From contig NZ_WIXN01000030.1 in NCBI RefSeq assembly GCF_010994035.1, forward strand, positions 1-37,417: a stretch of 37,417 nucleotides of DNA, in the 5' to 3' direction. Source of the stretch: Virgibacillus aidingensis. Its GTDB lineage: Bacteria > Bacillota > Bacilli > Bacillales > Amphibacillaceae. A model generated the notes under the pieces. The model was not told the origin of the DNA, ran no database searches, and saw only the letters and a program-made list of their open reading frames with translations. Shown here in pieces: positions 36,299 to 37,417 of this stretch; within the stretch, counting starts at the first letter, position 1; each line of letters starts with the position of its first letter. The position numbers were made by a program, and so were the translations under genes.

Positions 36299-36326
36299 TT
36301 TTATGGTGGGACGGCATCCTAGTCCT
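36299..36326. repeat. Diverged single copy of the 37-38 bp hairpin repeat
   Basis: TTTTATGGTGGGACG followed by GCATCCTAG and TCC matches the core of the tandem repeat at 5454-5566 with small gaps; the right hairpin arm is shortened. Confidence 0.5.
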
Positions 36327-36418
36327 TTGTTACGGATATACAAAGTGGACAAGAACAATTGATTGAAAAACTAATAAATTTTCCTTATTAATGGAGAATA
36401 CCGACAGGAGGAATCATC

Positions 36419-36844
36419 ATGCAGTTCCCCTCTAAAAAAGACGGCTGGATCACCGGCCTTGTATGGGGCGTCTCCATAGCCGGTGTCCTTATACCGGCTA
36501 TTGCAGGCAATCCGCTATCCTCGATGGTCATTTTGCCATTGGCCCTATTTCTTTTATGGTTTTGGTTTAAAACGGACTACAGAATAGCAGAAAACAAAAT
36601 AAAAATAAGATATGGTCCAATCAGGCAGACGGTGCCAATTGAGGATATCAGAAGCATTCGTAAAATCAAGAGCAGATTCGCTGCCGCGCCGGCTTTATCA
36701 TCAGATCGGATACAAATTGATTACAGTAAATATGACATGGTTAGAATTTCTCCGGAAAACGAGCAAAAGTTCGTAAAAATGATTCTTGAAGTAAATCCGG
36801 ATATTTTGCTGGATCAGCAGTTGAAAAAGCTAAAAAAGCAATAA
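36419..36844 (+). CDS. Membrane protein with a bacterial PH-like domain (YyaB-like)
   Basis: 141 residues with two hydrophobic segments (about 12-30 and 35-50) and a C-terminal bacterial PH domain-like region: FKTDYRIAENKIKIRYGPIRQTVPIEDIRSIRKI then SSDRIQIDYSKYDMVRISPENEQKFVKMIL. This layout, two membrane helices then a PH-like beta domain, is that of small uncharacterised Bacillus proteins. AGGAGGAATCATC before the ATG. Stands alone; no function is known to me. Confidence 0.75.
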   Translation: MQFPSKKDGWITGLVWGVSIAGVLIPAIAGNPLSSMVILPLALFLLWFWFKTDYRIAENKIKIRYGPIRQTVPIEDIRSIRKIKSRFAAAPALSSDRIQIDYSKYDMVRISPENEQKFVKMILEVNPDILLDQQLKKLKKQ

Positions 36845-37000
36845 CAGACGCCTTCAACTTACACTTAAAGATGGGGAAATGCTTTGGTCTATTTCACCAA
36901 ATCTTTATCTATGAAGAATAATTATTGACTATTTATCGACAATAACATTTGATATCTCTTTTAAAATAATTTTTCTGATATAATATAATTAAAGAAACTA
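36845..37000. other. Promoter region of the putative structured RNA
   Basis: No gene seen. It holds ATCGACAAT at 36935-36943 (minus strand ATTGTCGAT, a weak Spo0A-like box) and an extended -10, TGATATAAT, at 36976-36984, with a second overlapping TATAAT at 36984-36989. A transcript would start close to 36992. Confidence 0.45.
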
Positions 37001-37195
37001 ATTGTGACAGATTGAACTTCGGGCCCCGGGATTCCTCAGTATATTGTAAACAAGTAAAGGAGTTCTGCGGCTAAGAAAGTGCCAGCTAACGCTATGACAA
37101 TTTTTATACCCCCGGAACACTTCATTTTTATTGATAATGCAGAGTGTTTAACAAACTAAAAGAGGCAGTTAAATTTATTTAAATTCTGTCACAAT
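37001..37195 (+). ncRNA. Putative structured leader RNA closed by an 11-bp stem
   Basis: ATTGTGACAGA (37001-37011) is perfectly complementary to TCTGTCACAAT (37185-37195), enclosing 173 nt. Inside are further pairings: TTCGGG (37018-37023) with CCC-GGAA near 37112, and AACACT (37116) with AGTGTT (37142). A promoter lies just upstream, and the ribosome site of the 30-residue peptide lies 22 nt downstream. I could not match it to a known riboswitch or RNA family. It could be a 5' leader regulating that peptide or an independent RNA. No T-run terminator was seen right after the closing stem. Confidence 0.4.
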
Positions 37196-37231
37196 GTTAT
37201 TTATATAAGTATAAATAGGAGGGGTTGTTCC

Positions 37232-37324
37232 ATGGTGTGGTTTTTGGTCTACGGTGTATTTTGCCTTTTACTGCAGGTTTTTGTTAACAAAATGGAGATA
37301 CATGATGAACTGATTCCTGAATAG
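37232..37324 (+). CDS. 30-residue small membrane peptide
   Basis: A short frame with a very good ribosome site (AGGAGGGG, 8 nt before the ATG). Residues 2-18 are hydrophobic (VWFLVYGVFCLLLQVFV), then comes a charged tail (NKMEIHDELIPE). One transmembrane helix followed by a charged end is the layout of many small regulatory or toxin-like membrane peptides. It follows the putative structured leader and ends 25 nt before an apparent insertion sequence, so its own 3' region may have been cut off. No homologue recognised; function unknown. Confidence 0.5.
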   Translation: MVWFLVYGVFCLLLQVFVNKMEIHDELIPE

Positions 37325-37349
37325 AAAGGAATATGAATAGATTACAGCT

Positions 37350-37417
37350 TGAACTGCCCCCTGTCAAGTAGACAGTGGAAATAATAAAAACGATTTATGC
37401 GGCCATAGCTCTATATT
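37350..37417. mobile_element. Apparent left end of an IS3-family insertion sequence (runs off the window)
   Basis: The stretch starting TGAACTGCCCCC at 37350 and continuing GTCAAGTAGACA has the look of IS3-family terminal inverted repeats (TG-A-CTG-CCCC, then TAGACA near base 20). The transposase frames would lie beyond the window edge and cannot be verified. No coding frame is seen in the 68 bases available. The call is from remembered IS3 ends only. Confidence 0.5.

Noticed and set aside
37001..37195. Resemblance to the ydaO c-di-AMP riboswitch (CAGCTAAC near 37083)
   Set aside because: Only that short string is shared; the GGGGGA..CCCA and other conserved parts are not in the right order.

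Overview
The window is a chromosomal segment of a low-GC Gram-positive endospore former of the Bacillaceae. I judge it closest to the halotolerant Oceanobacillus/Virgibacillus type, from gene content and order alone. The first 24.4 kb follows the Bacillus subtilis lexA-to-parC block almost gene for gene: lexA, yneA, yneB, ynzC, tkt, sirA, yneF, ccdA, ccdB(yneI), ccdC(yneJ), yneK, citB/acnA, yneN, tlp, yneP, yneQ, yneR, plsY, yneT, parE and parC. Insertions relative to that plan are a PAS sensor kinase, an FbpB-like small basic protein, yidD, folE2 and an OpuF/EgtU-type ABC transporter. Spore genes (sirA, tlp) support a sporulating Bacillus relative.

Layout. 1-1442: SOS region, with a truncated lexA opposite a LexA-box promoter driving a very short yneA-like membrane peptide, the YneB recombinase and YnzC. 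1570-4435: transketolase, the replication inhibitor SirA, and YneF. 4629-6685: CcdA and its partners, interrupted by a 37-38 bp tandem hairpin repeat. 6745-8576: YneK (minus) and a PAS histidine kinase. 8868-13932: aconitase, YneN, FbpB-like protein, Tlp, YneP, YneQ. 14085-16441, minus strand: YneR, YidD, FolE2, PlsY. 16620-19207: ABC transporter with a permease-binding protein fusion behind a sigma-B-like promoter. 19273-24414: YneT, ParE, ParC.

24647-30540 is a catabolic operon resembling B. subtilis yng: a TetR regulator, a TetR-type palindrome, acyl-CoA dehydrogenase, biotin carboxylase, a 69-residue biotin carrier, enoyl-CoA hydratase and carboxyltransferase. It suits leucine or other branched-chain acyl-CoA breakdown, but HMG-CoA lyase is not in the window. 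Then come a flavin reductase, the two-headed dynamin DynA with the overlapping 5'-3' exonuclease YpcP, and a membrane-anchored PH-like protein. The right edge has a putative structured RNA, a 30-residue membrane peptide and what looks like the left end of an IS3-family insertion sequence.

Most notable: (i) lexA is reduced to 39 codons and yneA to 30 while the SOS promoter looks intact; (ii) at least two genes (fbpB-like, tetR) have no ATG/GTG/TTG but have an ATT or ATA at ideal distance from a strong ribosome binding site, and yneR may use ATC; (iii) an 11-bp perfect inverted repeat encloses about 195 nt just ahead of the terminal small membrane peptide. Nothing here is a clearly new multigene system; these are the best leads.
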